In this document: piece by piece, positions 1 to 11,054 of the stretch
How the letters are laid out: each line of letters starts with the position of its first letter
Numbering within the stretch: the first letter of the stretch is position 1
Assembly: GCA_020744425.1 (NCBI GenBank)
Contig: JAGMUV010000001.1
Coordinates: 5,518,001 to 5,582,000, forward strand
Direction of reading: 5' to 3'
Source: Dactylonectria macrodidyma
Taxonomy: Eukaryota > Ascomycota > Sordariomycetes > Hypocreales > Nectriaceae
Length of the DNA stretch: 64,000 nucleotides
Notes under the pieces: model-generated
Database searches by the model: none
Told to the model about the DNA's origin: nothing
Seen by the model: the letters and a program-made list of their open reading frames with translations, nothing else
Position numbers and translations under genes: made by a program

Positions 1-203
1 CCATCTTCGGCAAATAGGTACATAAAGAGAATAGGTGTCGGTTTCATGGCGTGTGAAGGTGATTAGTCTGCCTGTTTCGCGGGCGGTTTACTTGCCTTGC
101 TCATCTTCAGCAACTAGTAAACAAAATCGATAACTTGCTAGCTACCTAGCTAGTGAATGAACATCAGTCCATGACGCTCTAGCTTCCTTGATATCTAAGT
201 TCT

Positions 204-1214
204 TCATTGTAGAATCCACTTCAATCCTTTTACCATCTTCCTTTCTGCTTCAAGCGACTGAGTCAATTGAGGTGCCTTCAACCAGAACGTGTGCGGCCAC
301 CCCTTTTCCAACTCCACTTGAACATCCACTCCCGCCTCCCTCAAAGTCATACCGTAGCAGAGCCCATCCGAATATATCGTGTCGTTTGTGGCCAGCTGGA
401 TCCAAGTACGCGGGAGGTCCTGAAGTTCTTCCGGTGCGGCCTCCAGGGGAAGCTTCTCAAGACCATCTCTCGGAATTTCTCTCTGCAAGTAACCGATCAA
501 ATAAGTGACAAACGATGGTGATACACTGGTGTGATAAGGTCGCAGCCTCTCCGGGATATATTCTTTGCCGCTGGGACCATCCGCGGTGACGGGGCATCGG
601 AGCATAACACCATGAATCGTGCCTTTGGGAGCGACTTGTGACACCGCAGCCGCCATTTGCCCACCGCTTGAACTTCCGACGACGATATTCTTCGCTGTCT
701 CACTTCGTAGAGCATTCAACCCATCCAAAGAATCGGATAAACAAGTGCTTGCGGGCCAAGATGGCATGAGACGGTATCCGATGGAGTAGAGGCGAACTCT
801 GCCCGCGTCAGACTTGACAAGATGACGACACGAAAGCTCTTCGCTATCGGCTTCGCCCACGTGTAATCCACCACCATGATAGTAGATGATGACTACCTCC
901 GGCTCCTGGCCTTGATGTTCCACCAGGTCCAACTGGAGGACAGGAATCGCAAACCCGTCAACAGAAGACGGTATGGTAAACTCCTTCCTCTCCACGCCTT
1001 GAGACAAGTCAAAATCACGCGCTCCAGGAGCCATCATCTTGGCATGAGATTCACGACACTCCTGTGCATAAACCGGCTGTCTTTCAAGCACCGAGCTGAA
1101 CACTCGCGGCGGTCCACGGCGCTTCAACTCGTCCTCAAACTCCAACCAGGCGATGGCCAACTGGGGTGCCGTTTCGAAGGCGAGAGCCATGAGGTCAGGA
1201 TCAGGGAACACCAT
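204..1214 (-). CDS. alpha/beta hydrolase fold-3 (HSL-type esterase/lipase)
   Basis: Single-exon gene of 336 residues. The first in-frame ATG (at 1214) is used; the frame stays open a little further upstream but only through a TTG. Seen: an oxyanion-hole HGGG motif at about residues 113-116, a nucleophile elbow GSSSG with Ser182, an Asp near 278 in ATNDTIYSDG and a His near 308 in GWPHTFW. Order and spacing are those of the hormone-sensitive-lipase (alpha/beta hydrolase 3) family, which hydrolyses small esters or lactones. There is no signal peptide or membrane segment, so a cytosolic enzyme is inferred. Substrate cannot be read from sequence. Family members occur both as stand-alone detoxifying esterases and in secondary-metabolite clusters, but nothing here resembles a cluster. 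Confidence 0.87.
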   Translation of the reverse strand: MVFPDPDLMALAFETAPQLAIAWLEFEDELKRRGPPRVFSSVLERQPVYAQECRESHAKMMAPGARDFDLSQGVERKEFTIPSSVDGFAIPVLQLDLVEHQGQEPEVVIIYYHGGGLHVGEADSEELSCRHLVKSDAGRVRLYSIGYRLMPSWPASTCLSDSLDGLNALRSETAKNIVVGSSSGGQMAAAVSQVAPKGTIHGVMLRCPVTADGPSGKEYIPERLRPYHTSVSPSFVTYLIGYLQREIPRDGLEKLPLEAAPEELQDLPRTWIQLATNDTIYSDGLCYGMTLREAGVDVQVELEKGWPHTFWLKAPQLTQSLEAERKMVKGLKWILQ

Positions 1215-2441
1215 GCCGGAAATTTTCAAAGATGCTCTGTTTGAGTCAAGGAATCGTTTTCAACTTCAATTTGAGAATGGAAAAGTTTATGGATAGTGTG
1301 ACAATTATCCCGGAGTGTAGGGGCCTTGGGGACTTAGCCTGAAGATACAACTCCACACGTGATTGCCCTCAGGACCCTGTCGGGGGATCCGTGTGAGCAG
1401 ATTTCCCTGACTTCGACTAACTCTAAACACGGAAACATTCTATGCTTTTAGTGACCTGGGGCTAGGTCTAAGGTGTTCGGATGTTGTCGTGCGACATTCC
1501 CAGCTTTGAGAATGGAATTATAGAAAGAACAAACGGTATGGAAAACGCTAGTTCCATGATAGTCAACAGTTACTCCGAGCAAAGAAAGACGTAGAGGTTA
1601 TTACACAGGTTATCACAAACAACCTCCGAAACAGACTACACCTGCGTGATTACGAACACGCGAGACATCCGATACCTATACAGGAACGAACAATCAAGTC
1701 TAGATATAGGGTAGCAGAGGTGTAAACAGGCTTCAGCGTCGCGTTAACTGATCCTACCTCGATTCACCGTGTCAGATACAAATTTACACAAGGATATCCC
1801 ATTTGAGGGCTCATTATCAATGAATGGCTCGTAGCGTTAGCACACGGGGAAGAGAGGTGACGGAACCGCCGGTGGGCGCACTCGGGTATATCTCGAGCCT
1901 CGGCCGAGCGGATGAAATGAGAAACTTACTTCCAGTCCTCGAATACAGCCATTCTACGCGTAGCACCCTAGAGCAGCGTGTATGCTGTCACATATTTCGA
2001 AAGAATCGTCGGCATAAGTTGAATATTTCATTACACAAGCTCTGCTGGGCCTGAACCAAGTTGACATGGCCCTGGTGTCAGACAGTGGTCTTGATTCCTG
2101 GAACAAAAATCTGCGAAATGGGGCAGAGCGACGACACTTGGAGGGGGTATCGCTGTTGGTGTCAGGGTGCATTGGTCACGATATTCAAAACAACGTTCAT
2201 CCGTCGAAGATAGTCAATATTCCATACGCTCAGCGTTTCATCTCCCTCCTTCTCCCTCCTCGTGGAACCACATGATTCGAACACACTCGGGCATCTTTTA
2301 TGCCGCAAGCGGTATTAAGCACATAGGGAAAGTCGTAGATGGTGATTGGGTATGAGGAAAACCTGGGTTATGCCTCGGGTTCTCATATCTACAATGCTAG
2401 AGTACACAGAGCGAAGCCGGAAAAGGGAAGTCGCCAATCGA
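1215..2441. other. intergenic region, no gene seen
   Basis: Lies between the 5' end of the hydrolase and the 3' end of the ATP synthase d gene, both read leftward. Short open frames occur on both strands (for example 1824-2054 and 1954-2172) but none resembles a known family or shows a convincing splice pattern. The right end must hold the 3' untranslated region of the ATP synthase gene and the left end the hydrolase promoter. Confidence 0.6.
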
Positions 2442-3186
2442 TTAGAGCATAGCCAGGTCGCCGAACTTCTCCTATAGTGGCTGTTAGAAGCGACATCATT
2501 TGTGAAAGTCGTGAAACGTACCTTGTAACCCGGCACCATCCATCGGCCCTTGGAGACAAGCTGGGCGGTCTTCTCGTCGATCGACTTCTCGGCAGCGGCA
2601 ACTTCGTCCTATAGAATATGAGAATCGCGTCAATTATTTGGCGCACGGTAGCACATACGACAGTGAGGTCCTCGAAAGGTCGAGCGGTCTCGATGTTCTG
2701 CAGGGTAGCGGCAAGGTCCTTCAGCTCCAGGTCGACGGCCTGCTTGGTAGCCTCGGCATTCTTGACGGCCTCAGCCTCGAAGGCATCGATAGCCTTCAGC
2801 TGGCGGGAGACATCGTAGGTCACAGGCTTGAAAGCAGCGAATCGCTTCTCGATCTCATCGACGACGGCCTGGTTCTTGAGGACGGAGCGGTAGGCGGAGA
2901 AGTCGACGGTGGTGGGCTGCTCGGAGAGCTGCTGAAGCTTGCGGCGGGCGTCCTCGTTGCGCTTCTTGAAGGCCTGAAGGGAGGCAACGGTCTGGCCGCG
3001 GAGGCCCAGAGAGCTGGTGACCTTGGTCCAGTCGAGCTTGAGAGCTGCGCTTCGCTGTTGGGGGGGAGAAAATTAGCTCAAGGCTCCGGGAGTCGTGCGG
3101 TCGCGCCTTTGGGACCGGGGCAGCGATTGAGGAGATCTGCCATCAATGCCACGCGCCAATTGAGCGATTGAACTTACAGTCGCCAT
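2442..3186 (-). CDS. ATP7: mitochondrial ATP synthase subunit d
   Basis: Peripheral-stalk subunit of the mitochondrial F1Fo ATP synthase. Four exons are read on the minus strand: 3178-3186 (only Met-Ala-Thr), 2659-3054, 2522-2608 and 2442-2471, all joined in phase 0, giving 173 residues; yeast Atp7 is 174. Family features seen: the start [20 protein letters not shown], a long helical middle ([37 protein letters not shown]) and the ending [18 protein letters not shown]. Every intron has GT/AG ends, and the last exon of nine codons is needed to complete the conserved C-terminus. It is the first of three minus-strand housekeeping genes in a row with EGD2 and RPL14. Confidence 0.93.
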
Positions 3187-3701
3187 TTTGAAGAAGGATT
3201 GCTGTGTGGAGGGAGCGGAGAGGTTGATCTTGATTGACATTGAATGACTTTGCCGAACTTCGCCAGGGAAACAACCGGGCCGCTAGATCATCACGTGACG
3301 TATTGGATCCGGCCAGCGGCGCCCTCGGAACCCCTCAATCTGACGGCATACCAGCGATGATGGCAACGAGCGTGCTAGATGAGAGCAATCGAAGAATGTT
3401 ACCAAAAAAAATGGAAAGAAAAAGGAAAATTTTAGATCATTGGTTTAACAAGCGTACAGTGTATCTCTTTTGCGCATTGAAGGCCGTTTGGGGACACTAA
3501 ATCTACCTCAAGTTGCGAATGCGTGACTGAAAGCGGGGGAGCGATGGTGGACAGAGGGAGCCATTTCCCTTCAATTGATTCCATTAATTGGCATCAACTC
3601 CTTTTTAAGGCCGGCGATGATTCGCTCAGGACTAATACAGAGCTACGTATGTGTTCCATGCACAAGCTTTTGTAGAAGATAACCCGCCCTTTGTATCATG
3701 C
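3187..3701. other. intergenic region: ATP7 promoter and EGD2 3' end
   Basis: About 515 bp with no supported gene. It must carry the promoter and 5' leader of the ATP synthase d gene and the 3' untranslated region of the NAC alpha gene. A short plus-strand frame at 3234-3500 looks non-coding. Confidence 0.6.
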
Positions 3702-4451
3702 CTAAATACTCAACGCCATAATGGAGTTGACGATGTCGTTATCGTTCTCCTTCAGAGCTTTGATGGCCTTATTGCGACTGACGTTGGCTTGGGTCATGAC
3801 CAGCTCGATGTCCTTATCCTCCAGGCCGTCGGCATCGACCTCCTCATCGTCCTCTTCGTCGCTATCCTCCTCATCATCGTCGTCGTCCTTCTTAGCGTCG
3901 CCAGACTCGACGGCCTTGCTAGGCTCGCCGTGGTTGTGGCCAGAGTGGTCCTCAGCGCCAGAGGCGGCGAGCTGGGCAGCGGCGGCTTGTTGAGCAGAAG
4001 CGTTGACATCCTCGATCTTAGCCTCACCGAACACACTGCGAAATGTCAGGCGAGGATGCAAGGCGTTAGGGTCGATGCTACTCACATGTAGGTGTTGCTG
4101 TTGGGGGACTTGTAGACCTCGGGGTTGTTGATGACGAAGAGGATCTGCAAACAGCAGCTTAGCACATCATCCTTTCCCTCAGTAGTACGGCCGCGGGATA
4201 TTTCCACTCACGTTCTTAGGGCGGCGGAGAGTGACACGGGTGATGCCAGGAACACGGATGAGGTGCAGCTTCTCGAGGGCCTTGCGCGCCTTCTTCTCGT
4301 TGCGGTTATGGATCACGGCAGTAGAGCCGGCAGGGAGGTTGGCCTCGACCTCACCGGCCTCGGACTCGTCGCTGCTGTCATCCTCGTGGTCATGGACGAC
4401 GGTCTTCTTAGGCTCCTCGTCGGGAAGCTCCTCAACTCTGGGGTTCGACAT
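3702..4451 (-). CDS. EGD2: nascent polypeptide-associated complex subunit alpha
   Basis: NAC alpha, the ribosome-bound partner of NAC beta that shields nascent chains at the tunnel exit. Three coding exons (4212-4451, 4086-4144, 3702-4035) give 210 residues. Seen in order: an acidic N-terminus, the basic NAC core ([20 protein letters not shown], then [20 protein letters not shown] and [19 protein letters not shown] across both splice junctions), a His/Asp/Glu-rich low-complexity linker, and a C-terminal UBA domain ([20 protein letters not shown] ending NSIMALSI). Length and domain order match fungal Egd2. A leader intron lies just upstream of the ATG (see separate entry). Confidence 0.95.
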
Positions 4452-4456
4452 TTTTG

Positions 4457-4593
4457 CTGCTGGTGTGGGTGTAGATGTTAGTTACTGATTTCGGACCAGG
4501 GCGTCAGGAATGATTTTGTGGCCGAAAAGCTTCCCCGCCGCCAAAATTGAAAACAGGATTGCTAGAGCGTCAAAATCACAGCTGCGTACTCAC
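4457..4593 (-). other. probable 5' UTR intron of EGD2
   Basis: On the minus strand a GTGAGT donor (at 4593) pairs with a CAGCAG acceptor ending six bases before the start codon, with a CTAAC branch site about 20 bases upstream of the acceptor. The 137-nt intron lies wholly in the leader. Two AGs three bases apart make a tandem acceptor, but choice between them would only alter the leader. Confidence 0.6.
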
Positions 4594-5086
4594 ATTTTTG
4601 TTGGTCCCAGGTACTCTGTTTGCTGCCGGGTATCAATCGTCGTCGTCTTCGTTTTGTGATTCTAACTCGCACAGCGAAAATCTAGGGCTTGGTGGGAGAG
4701 TGGGAACTAAACTCCATTAGGTAATCAAGATTCTGGACATTCGGAATCTGGGGGAATCAACGACGCAGATCAACATGCATGGCTCCGAAATTGCAGATAG
4801 CAAGTTCATAGTTTCGGCGGGTATTTGTTTATATTTTGGCTACATTTCACAACGATCCATAGTTTTTGATGCTCCTCATGCTTTGAATTCAACCTGATCT
4901 CAGGAAATCCGTATTGACCCTCTCCATCTGGGTGATGAAATGTGACATACAGCCTTCCAGAACTGGAGCAAAAGAGAATCCAGCAGCTTCTATGCCGCCG
5001 TGACGCATTTCCTTGTCCCGTCCCGTGCCTCTCGATCTATTCCCGGCCTGCAAAGCACCTCCTTGACTCCAGCGTTAAGAACCCAT
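4594..5086. other. EGD2 promoter region and RPL14 3' end
   Basis: Gene-free stretch between two same-strand translation genes. No protein or RNA gene is seen; the right end is the RPL14 3' untranslated region. Confidence 0.55.
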
Positions 5087-5586
5087 TTATGCGGAGGCCT
5101 TGATCTTGGCAAGAGCCTTGCGCTCCTCGAATCGTCGCTGCTTCTTGAGTCGGAGGACCTTGAAACGGTCGAAGTCGGTAAGACCCTTCCTTCGCTCAAT
5201 CTGGTCGCGCTTCTTGGCCCAGTTGGTCTGCTCCCACTTGGAGTCGATCTCGGACTCCTCCCAGAGCTTTCGGACGGCGCCAGTTCGGGATCCGCGGTTC
5301 AGACCCTCGACGGAGAGAGAGGACAGGAGAACCTTGCTGAGGGGAACAGATTGTCGGGGAACGGCCAGGCTGGGGTTCGAGGAAGGACCGTCAACGAGAA
5401 CCTGTTGTCGAGTCAACATTTTGCGCCCATGACGCTGGAAAAGATGTCGGAACGTACTCGCTTGTGATCGATAATCTCGACAATCGTGGCCAGGCGGCCA
5501 GAGAAGGGGTGGTCGCCGTTGATAACGACGACACGGCCAACCTCAACGAGGCGCCAGTTGGAACCCTCAATAACTGCGTCGCCCAT
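5087..5586 (-). CDS. RPL14: 60S ribosomal protein L14 (eL14)
   Basis: Large-subunit ribosomal protein. Two coding exons on the minus strand (5458-5586 and 5087-5401) give 147 residues. The first exon encodes an N-terminal KOW/SH3-like barrel (GSNWRLVEVGRVVVINGDHP, GRLATIVEIIDHKR); the second continues VLVDGPSSNP and the eL14 helical tail rich in Arg and Lys (LRLKKQRRFEERKALAKIKA). The start codon lies in exon 1 and so does not appear as one continuous open frame. A CTGAC-branch leader intron sits a few bases upstream, which is common for fungal ribosomal protein genes. Confidence 0.93.
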
Positions 5587-5598
5587 TGTGACGGTGAT

Positions 5599-5688
5599 CT
5601 AACAGAATCTGGTCAGTCGCAAGATCTAGGGTCGTGTGCAATGATTGTTCATGTGCAACTGCATTCGAGGAATTCGGGGTGTTCATAC
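5599..5688 (-). other. probable 5' UTR intron of RPL14
   Basis: Minus-strand GTATGA donor and TTAG acceptor twelve bases before the RPL14 ATG, with a CTGAC branch site about 15 bases upstream of the acceptor. Leader introns close to the start codon are usual in fungal ribosomal protein genes. Confidence 0.55.
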
Positions 5689-7628
5689 CAAGTGTCGATA
5701 TGCTGTCGGGTTAGTTGATGTTACTGGAGCCTGCACCTTGCAAACACCAGAGACTTTTTTGATGGCTCGGCTATCAGCGTGTGCGAGCAGAAAATCATCC
5801 CGTGCCCTAACTAAAATTCTCGGATATTTATTTTGCCGACATCCGCGGCCAGGCCAGAGCAACCAGCACTGCACGGACCATCATACATGCTAGAGCTTCA
5901 AAAGAAATTTCTGGAGCAACCTGCTCTTCACCTTCCAATAAATCTCTTGCTTCACCGCAAAAGCTTTTGCAGTTTAAATGTGCGAGTCTGACAACATCAA
6001 GGTAAGTCTACGAGACTTTTTTCTTTACCCGCAAGAGCACAAGGATGAGGTAATTTGCGATTGATTCCGCTGGATGGTCCTCTTTCGCCGGAGTGACTAA
6101 ATCTGGTGGTTAACTGATATTCAATTTCTTACATATTCTGAGCTCGCTCCATTCTCATCATTCTGTCTTCCGTCTTTGCCGACAAGACGCAGCCGGCTGA
6201 CATTGATTGATAGTGATGTTCGATGACGCCCCAATTCAGCAGCGCTGCAGTCGGCGCATCGACGCGCTGATTCGTTGCAACGCATCACGATTTAGCGCTG
6301 GAGAGCTTGCCGACGCGATCAGTCTTGATGACTGGTCAAGGCTGCGTAGATTTAGACATAATTTTCCTGGGTCCACTCTCAGTTACCATAAATACAATCC
6401 AATTCTTGTTGAAAAACGCTGCCCTCGTGATTTGCCAATGTAATCTCCTGGTTCTAGCCTATCTAGCCCTCTTTATCACCCAACATTGAAAGTCCATGCC
6501 AACCAATAAGTTGCTCTAGAGAGATCTGAATGTTGGAGCCTGGGTTGTAGCAGGGACATTATGCAGACATCCTAGAAGCACGTTGGCATGGACTCCTGCG
6601 CCTGAAGACGGGTACAGGGTAGTTCGGCTACCGTGTCTTGAAGATCTGTCTTATAAGTCGGTCAATGTGCCGGTCTTCAAGAAAGACAGCTGGCAACCTG
6701 AGCTAAGACATATCCGGTTTTGCGCCATGAGGTGGCCTTTCTTTGTCTTCCTCTTGACATAAATAGATAATTCAAACATATTACTTCTGCCAGTCTCATG
6801 TGTAGCAAAAAAACTGACGATATCAGTTGCCTATTACAGGGCTGCACGAAAACAAACCGCTGAGCAAATGGCGGGGCCCTTGCAACAACCACAGGGACCA
6901 GCCTGTGAGGAGCTTCCATTGAGACACCGCTTCAAGTATGTGAAGAGGGGTTGTCACTGATTGATCAATGGCTCGTGAATCAGGTGAGGACCTGCAGCGG
7001 CTGCACATGAGAAGCGACAAATGTTTGGCAGGGCCTGACGCGGCCTTCACCGTTCCGTTTACTGGGAAGGACCAGGCCTGAGCAATCAACGTGGTCGACA
7101 AGCTCGTAGGACGCCGCATAGGTCCTACCTTACCTACCTACCTACCTAATTGGTTTGAGCTCGTACGAATCCGGGTTATGATTTCCAATTCACTCTCTCT
7201 TTTCTAGGTATCTATCTTACCTATTCATACATCCCCCAACACCACATGCTAATAATTAGCATAAGGGCGACCAACGACATAAAGAAGTGTGAGTGAATGA
7301 GTGGCGGTCCAGCCAGGTCCAATTCCAGGGCATGTATTTCCCGTGAACACGGGCCTACAGGGGGCCGTTCCTCAGCCATGCCCTGGACCTCAGGCTCGGC
7401 CCCCTTGTTCGGAGCCCCGGTAAGCGGAGACATCACTGCCAGTGGGGCTTTTGCGACTTTAGCGGTTGTCCAGGCTTCTGTATTTAGATTTGGTGGGAGA
7501 AGCCCGACAATTTCTGCCATGTCTTGAATAATAGGGGTTCCCGTTGGTGGTACAAGACTTTGATCAGTGAAGGCGTTCTCGTCATCACAGCATCCGGCAC
7601 TTCACCTCATCATCCATTCGCCTTCGTC
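5689..7628. other. divergent intergenic region, RPL14 / desaturase-type gene
   Basis: About 1.9 kb between two divergently read genes; it should hold both promoters. No gene is supported. A TACCTACC run occurs at about 7126-7149. A minus-strand open frame at 7221-7520 of 99 codons ends in a hydrophobic stretch (SLVALMLIISMWCWG) but has no recognisable homologue and overlaps the likely leader of the downstream gene. Upstream ATGs, including one in frame at 7524, lie in the leader. Confidence 0.5.
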
Positions 7629-9044
7629 ATGGAAAGCCACCTTGTGTTCGACGCGGGACTCACTCCGGCAGACCGTGTTGTCTTGGAGTGTCTCGCCGAC
7701 GATGTGCGAACCTACACCAAGTCTCAAGAAGCCACGGCAACCAGCACCAGCACGGATGCGGCTGGCAAGGAAAATGGCTCGATCAACATGTCCAAGACCA
7801 GCGGCACAGCTACAATCGTTAGCCGAGCTCGCCCCCAGCTGAACGATGACAGCGAGAGCGTGGCTGCCCTCAAGGCCAAGAACAACCCGGACCATCCTGA
7901 CTTTGAACCCAGCGTATTCTGTACATTTGACCTCAGCTCCCTGAAGCTACCGTCGGCCATCGACAAGTATGTCTTACAGCCCTATGTGTCATGGGCTAGG
8001 AAGGCTGTTCGCCATGAGACAGACGTGATCATGCTCACGCATCTCATCATCTATGCCACCACTTCGATTCCTAGTATCCTGTACCTTTTCTACAACTTCA
8101 CCTACGTCCACGCCATTCTCCATGTGGTGATGCAGTTCTACTACATGGGCACTTACACTTTGATGATGCATCAGCACATCCACATGAGAGGTATCCTACA
8201 CAAGAGGTTCTCCTTCATCGACAAGGCATTCCCGTTTGTCCTCGATCCCATGATGGGTCACACGTGGAACACCTACTACTACCACCACGTCAAGCACCAT
8301 CATATCGAGGGTAATGGGCCAGACGACATGTCATCGACTATGAGGTTCCAAAGGGACGACATCTTCGATTTCGCTAAATATGTCGGCCGCTTCTACTTCT
8401 TTGTTTGGGCCGAACTTCCGCTTTATTTCTTGCGCAAGAACAGAACGTCTCTGGCCGTCCAGGCGCTGGCTTCTGAACTCAGCACTTACTGCTTCTACTA
8501 CGCAGCAAGTCGCATTGATGGCCGCGCGACCTTTTTTGCATACATGTTGCCCCTCTTCCTGCTTCGTCTCGGGTTGATGATAGGAAACTGGGGCCAACAC
8601 GCCTTTGTGGACGTGGAGCAACCGGACTCGGACTATCGATCCAGCATTACGCTTATTGATGTTGCGGTATGTCTCTTCGAGGTCTAACCATTTCCGAAGC
8701 AACGACTGACTGAATGATCACAGAGTAACCGATTTTGCTACAACGATGGTTATCACACATCTCATCACCTGAACCCGATGAGACACTGGCGAGATCACCC
8801 AGTATCATTCTTGGAGCAGAAGCACATCTATGCCAAGGAATGCGCACTCGTATTTCACAACATCGATTACTTAATGGTCACGTTTAGACTCATGATCAAG
8901 GATTATGAGACTCTGGCCAAATGCATGGTCCCCCTGGGCGACCAAATCGAGCTCACCTTGGAGGGAAGAATTGAGCTATTAAAGAAGCTGACGCGGAAGT
9001 TCACGGAGGAACAGATCAAGGAAAAGTACCCGCCAAAGAAGTAG
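7629..9044 (+). CDS. fatty-acid desaturase-family membrane protein
   Basis: Two exons (7629-8666 and 8724-9044, phase 0) give 452 residues. Three histidine clusters of the membrane desaturase/hydroxylase superfamily are visible: HQHIHMRG near residue 181, HHVKHHHIEGN near 219 and YHTSHHLNP near 357; these are expected to bind a di-iron centre. Hydrophobic segments lie around residues 138-175 and 265-320. The first 100 residues are polar and poorly conserved in character. The intron has GTATGT and CACAG ends, and the third histidine box is only encoded after splicing, which supports the model. The start at 7629 is chosen over an in-frame ATG at 7524 because the extra 35 residues look like leader. 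Whether it desaturates, hydroxylates or does something else to a lipid is not readable here. Confidence 0.78.
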
Positions 9045-9444
9045 GATGAGACAGCGGTCTTGGGTGTAGGACGCGGCATCTCGACGTCGAAAGCGGACGC
9101 AATTGGAGCATAGAATGCATATAGAATAGCATCAAAAGGAGCCCAGCACACTAGAATATGATTGACAATGGCATCTTTTTGTCGTTGCGTCCTTTGTAAC
9201 TATTTTCGGAGCTGAATCGATCGATGCGAAGTTGAGGCCGATGCTCCGATGCTCCGGTAGAGTGGACTGGCCCTGCACGGACCACCGAGGATGCCGAGCC
9301 ATTAAGTCATCAGTCGGCGTGACGCAAGTTCACGAAGCTATCCCGAATTGGAGCCGTCCATCGTGAACCTCTCCACCTTAAAGTACATCATTTTCCTGTG
9401 AAGTTTGCCTTCTAAACAGCTTTGCTCTTCACCAGTCGCCCAAC
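9045..9444. other. intergenic, promoter of FMP46
   Basis: About 400 bp between two plus-strand genes; 3' end of the desaturase-type gene and promoter/leader of the next. Nothing else seen. Confidence 0.55.
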
Positions 9445-9961
9445 ATGTTCCGCTTCGTAAGTGAATTTCGTCGGCAGTCGCCGCTGTGAACCCTCGATTG
9501 CTCACGCTTCACGCAGCGCAAGACGCTCGACCCTATCACGCTATTTCACAAGGCTAGCTCTCCTGCGTCTGTGAGAGTAGCCAACCTTCTCCAAAAGGCA
9601 TCCGCCAATGCGACAGCCGGCGCCACGGCCGCCGAAAACCCCAACTCCCGTGAGCAGTTCGAACTGAACATTACCGAGGAGCCTCCGACCGACGACCAGG
9701 TCAAGACGATCTTGGAGTACGTTGGCACCAGCCGCATCTCCGACGTTGTTAAGGGCGCAAAGGACGAGAAGGATGCTTTGAGGAAGTTCAAGGAGAGCAA
9801 GGGGAACTTTGTCCGACCAGTGGTAGGTTTGATGGTCTTGTACGGGTCTGGCGAAGCTACGATGCTAACTACGATTGCAGGTTGTGGACTGGAACAATGG
9901 TACAGCCATCGCCGGCGACAACGAGTCCGAGATCCTGAAGCTTCTGAATGCCCAGAAGTAA
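9445..9961 (+). CDS. FMP46: mitochondrial redox protein Fmp46 (DUF1687, thioredoxin-like)
   Basis: Three exons (9445-9456, 9517-9822, 9881-9961) joined in phase 0 give 132 residues. The four-codon first exon MFRF followed by RKTLDPITLFHKASSPASVR is the typical N-terminus of the fungal Fmp46 family. The rest matches its thioredoxin-like fold: FELNITEEPPTDDQVKTILE, ALRKFKESKGNFVRPVVVDW and the ending AIAGDNESEILKLLNAQK. Family knowledge places it in mitochondria as a putative redox enzyme; no substrate is known. No CxxC motif is visible. The splice sites (GTAAGT/GCAG, GTAGGT/GCAG) are needed to restore the conserved PVVVDWNNG region. Confidence 0.85.
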
Positions 9962-10878
9962 GGCCCCTTTGTTTCAATGTACGAGAGAGCTATTAGATTC
10001 CCGGTCTTTGTGTAACGAAAAATCCGCCTTCGCAAAAATTGGCGCTTGCATGAAAACCTGTGGCTTGTGCCATCTAGGTAGTTTGAGGCTTTGCGCAGCA
10101 ATCGAGACGAGATGCCAGACAGCCGTGAATCAGCCAGCCTATCACTGTGATGGCAGCCTAGGCTCCAGTGACCGACCGCATGCCGGCAGGGTAGGCACAG
10201 CAGTAGCATGATTTGGCCGTCACGAGGTTTCATAATTCACAGTGGGAGGAGAACGAGGTGCTGTGTAGAAGAGAGCATTCGCAAACATATTTATACGGAG
10301 TGAGACGGGAGGCAACGGGAAACAGCAGCAAGCACCCTTCCACCTCCACACCGATTGCTCTCTCCGTGCTTTCTTAACGGCACATGCTTCGCCACCTCGT
10401 GATTATTATTCACCGGTTTCTGCAAACCTGGGCTCCCCTTTTCTGCCACCTCATTATTGATTCCCCGAGTCTCGCGTGAGCCAGCGACGTGGTGACGGGA
10501 GGCAGTCGGGGCCGGCTGGCAACATATTACGACCACCTCCACCAGCTGGCAACGCTTGTTCAGTCTTCCGCCACTTGCATGCAGCCGCCAGTGTTTGCAG
10601 AATCTGCCACTCATTATTCAAATACTGTGCCCTCCCTCGCCTACTTCTCGTGCTTGTTTTTACTCGTTTCAACATCCTGTTCTGTGCCAAGATATCTGGC
10701 ACCACCATCGATACAGCATCACCACTCCCCTTCACCCCCCACTGCCTCTTCCAGCATTCCTTTATTCTATCACTTCCCTACCCCAAACTACTTCAGTTCT
10801 GGCAGCTATTTTGGTTGATTCTATGAAGCTCGACTGAGCGTGTTCGCTGGCTAAATACCTGGCGTGTTATCTTCCAAG
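9962..10878. other. intergenic region and pyrimidine-rich promoter of the large unknown gene
   Basis: No gene supported. The right half (about 10620-10800) is strongly C+T-rich on the plus strand, as is common upstream of transcription starts in filamentous fungi. Short overlapping frames here are by-products of this composition. Confidence 0.5.
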
Positions 10879-11046
10879 GTGAGCTTTCCTATTCTCGACT
10901 CGTTTTGGAGTGCTCGCAGCGTTGGCGACTGTGTTTACGACAAGCGATGCGACTTGGCCCGCATTCGGAGCTCCAAGACTCACAAAAGCTTCCAAACGAC
11001 ACGAAAGACTTCGCTTCCCTCTCAGAAAGCTGCTAACCGCCACTAG
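10879..11046 (+). other. probable 5' UTR intron of the large unknown gene
   Basis: GTGAGC donor and CACTAG acceptor eight bases before the ATG, with a GCTAAC branch site ten bases upstream of the acceptor. Length 168 nt. Confidence 0.5.
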
Positions 11047-11054
11047 GAACCATT

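Noticed and set aside
204..1229. Start of the alpha/beta hydrolase at 1229
   Set aside because: The codon there is TTG; the first ATG in frame is at 1214 and gives a normal family length.
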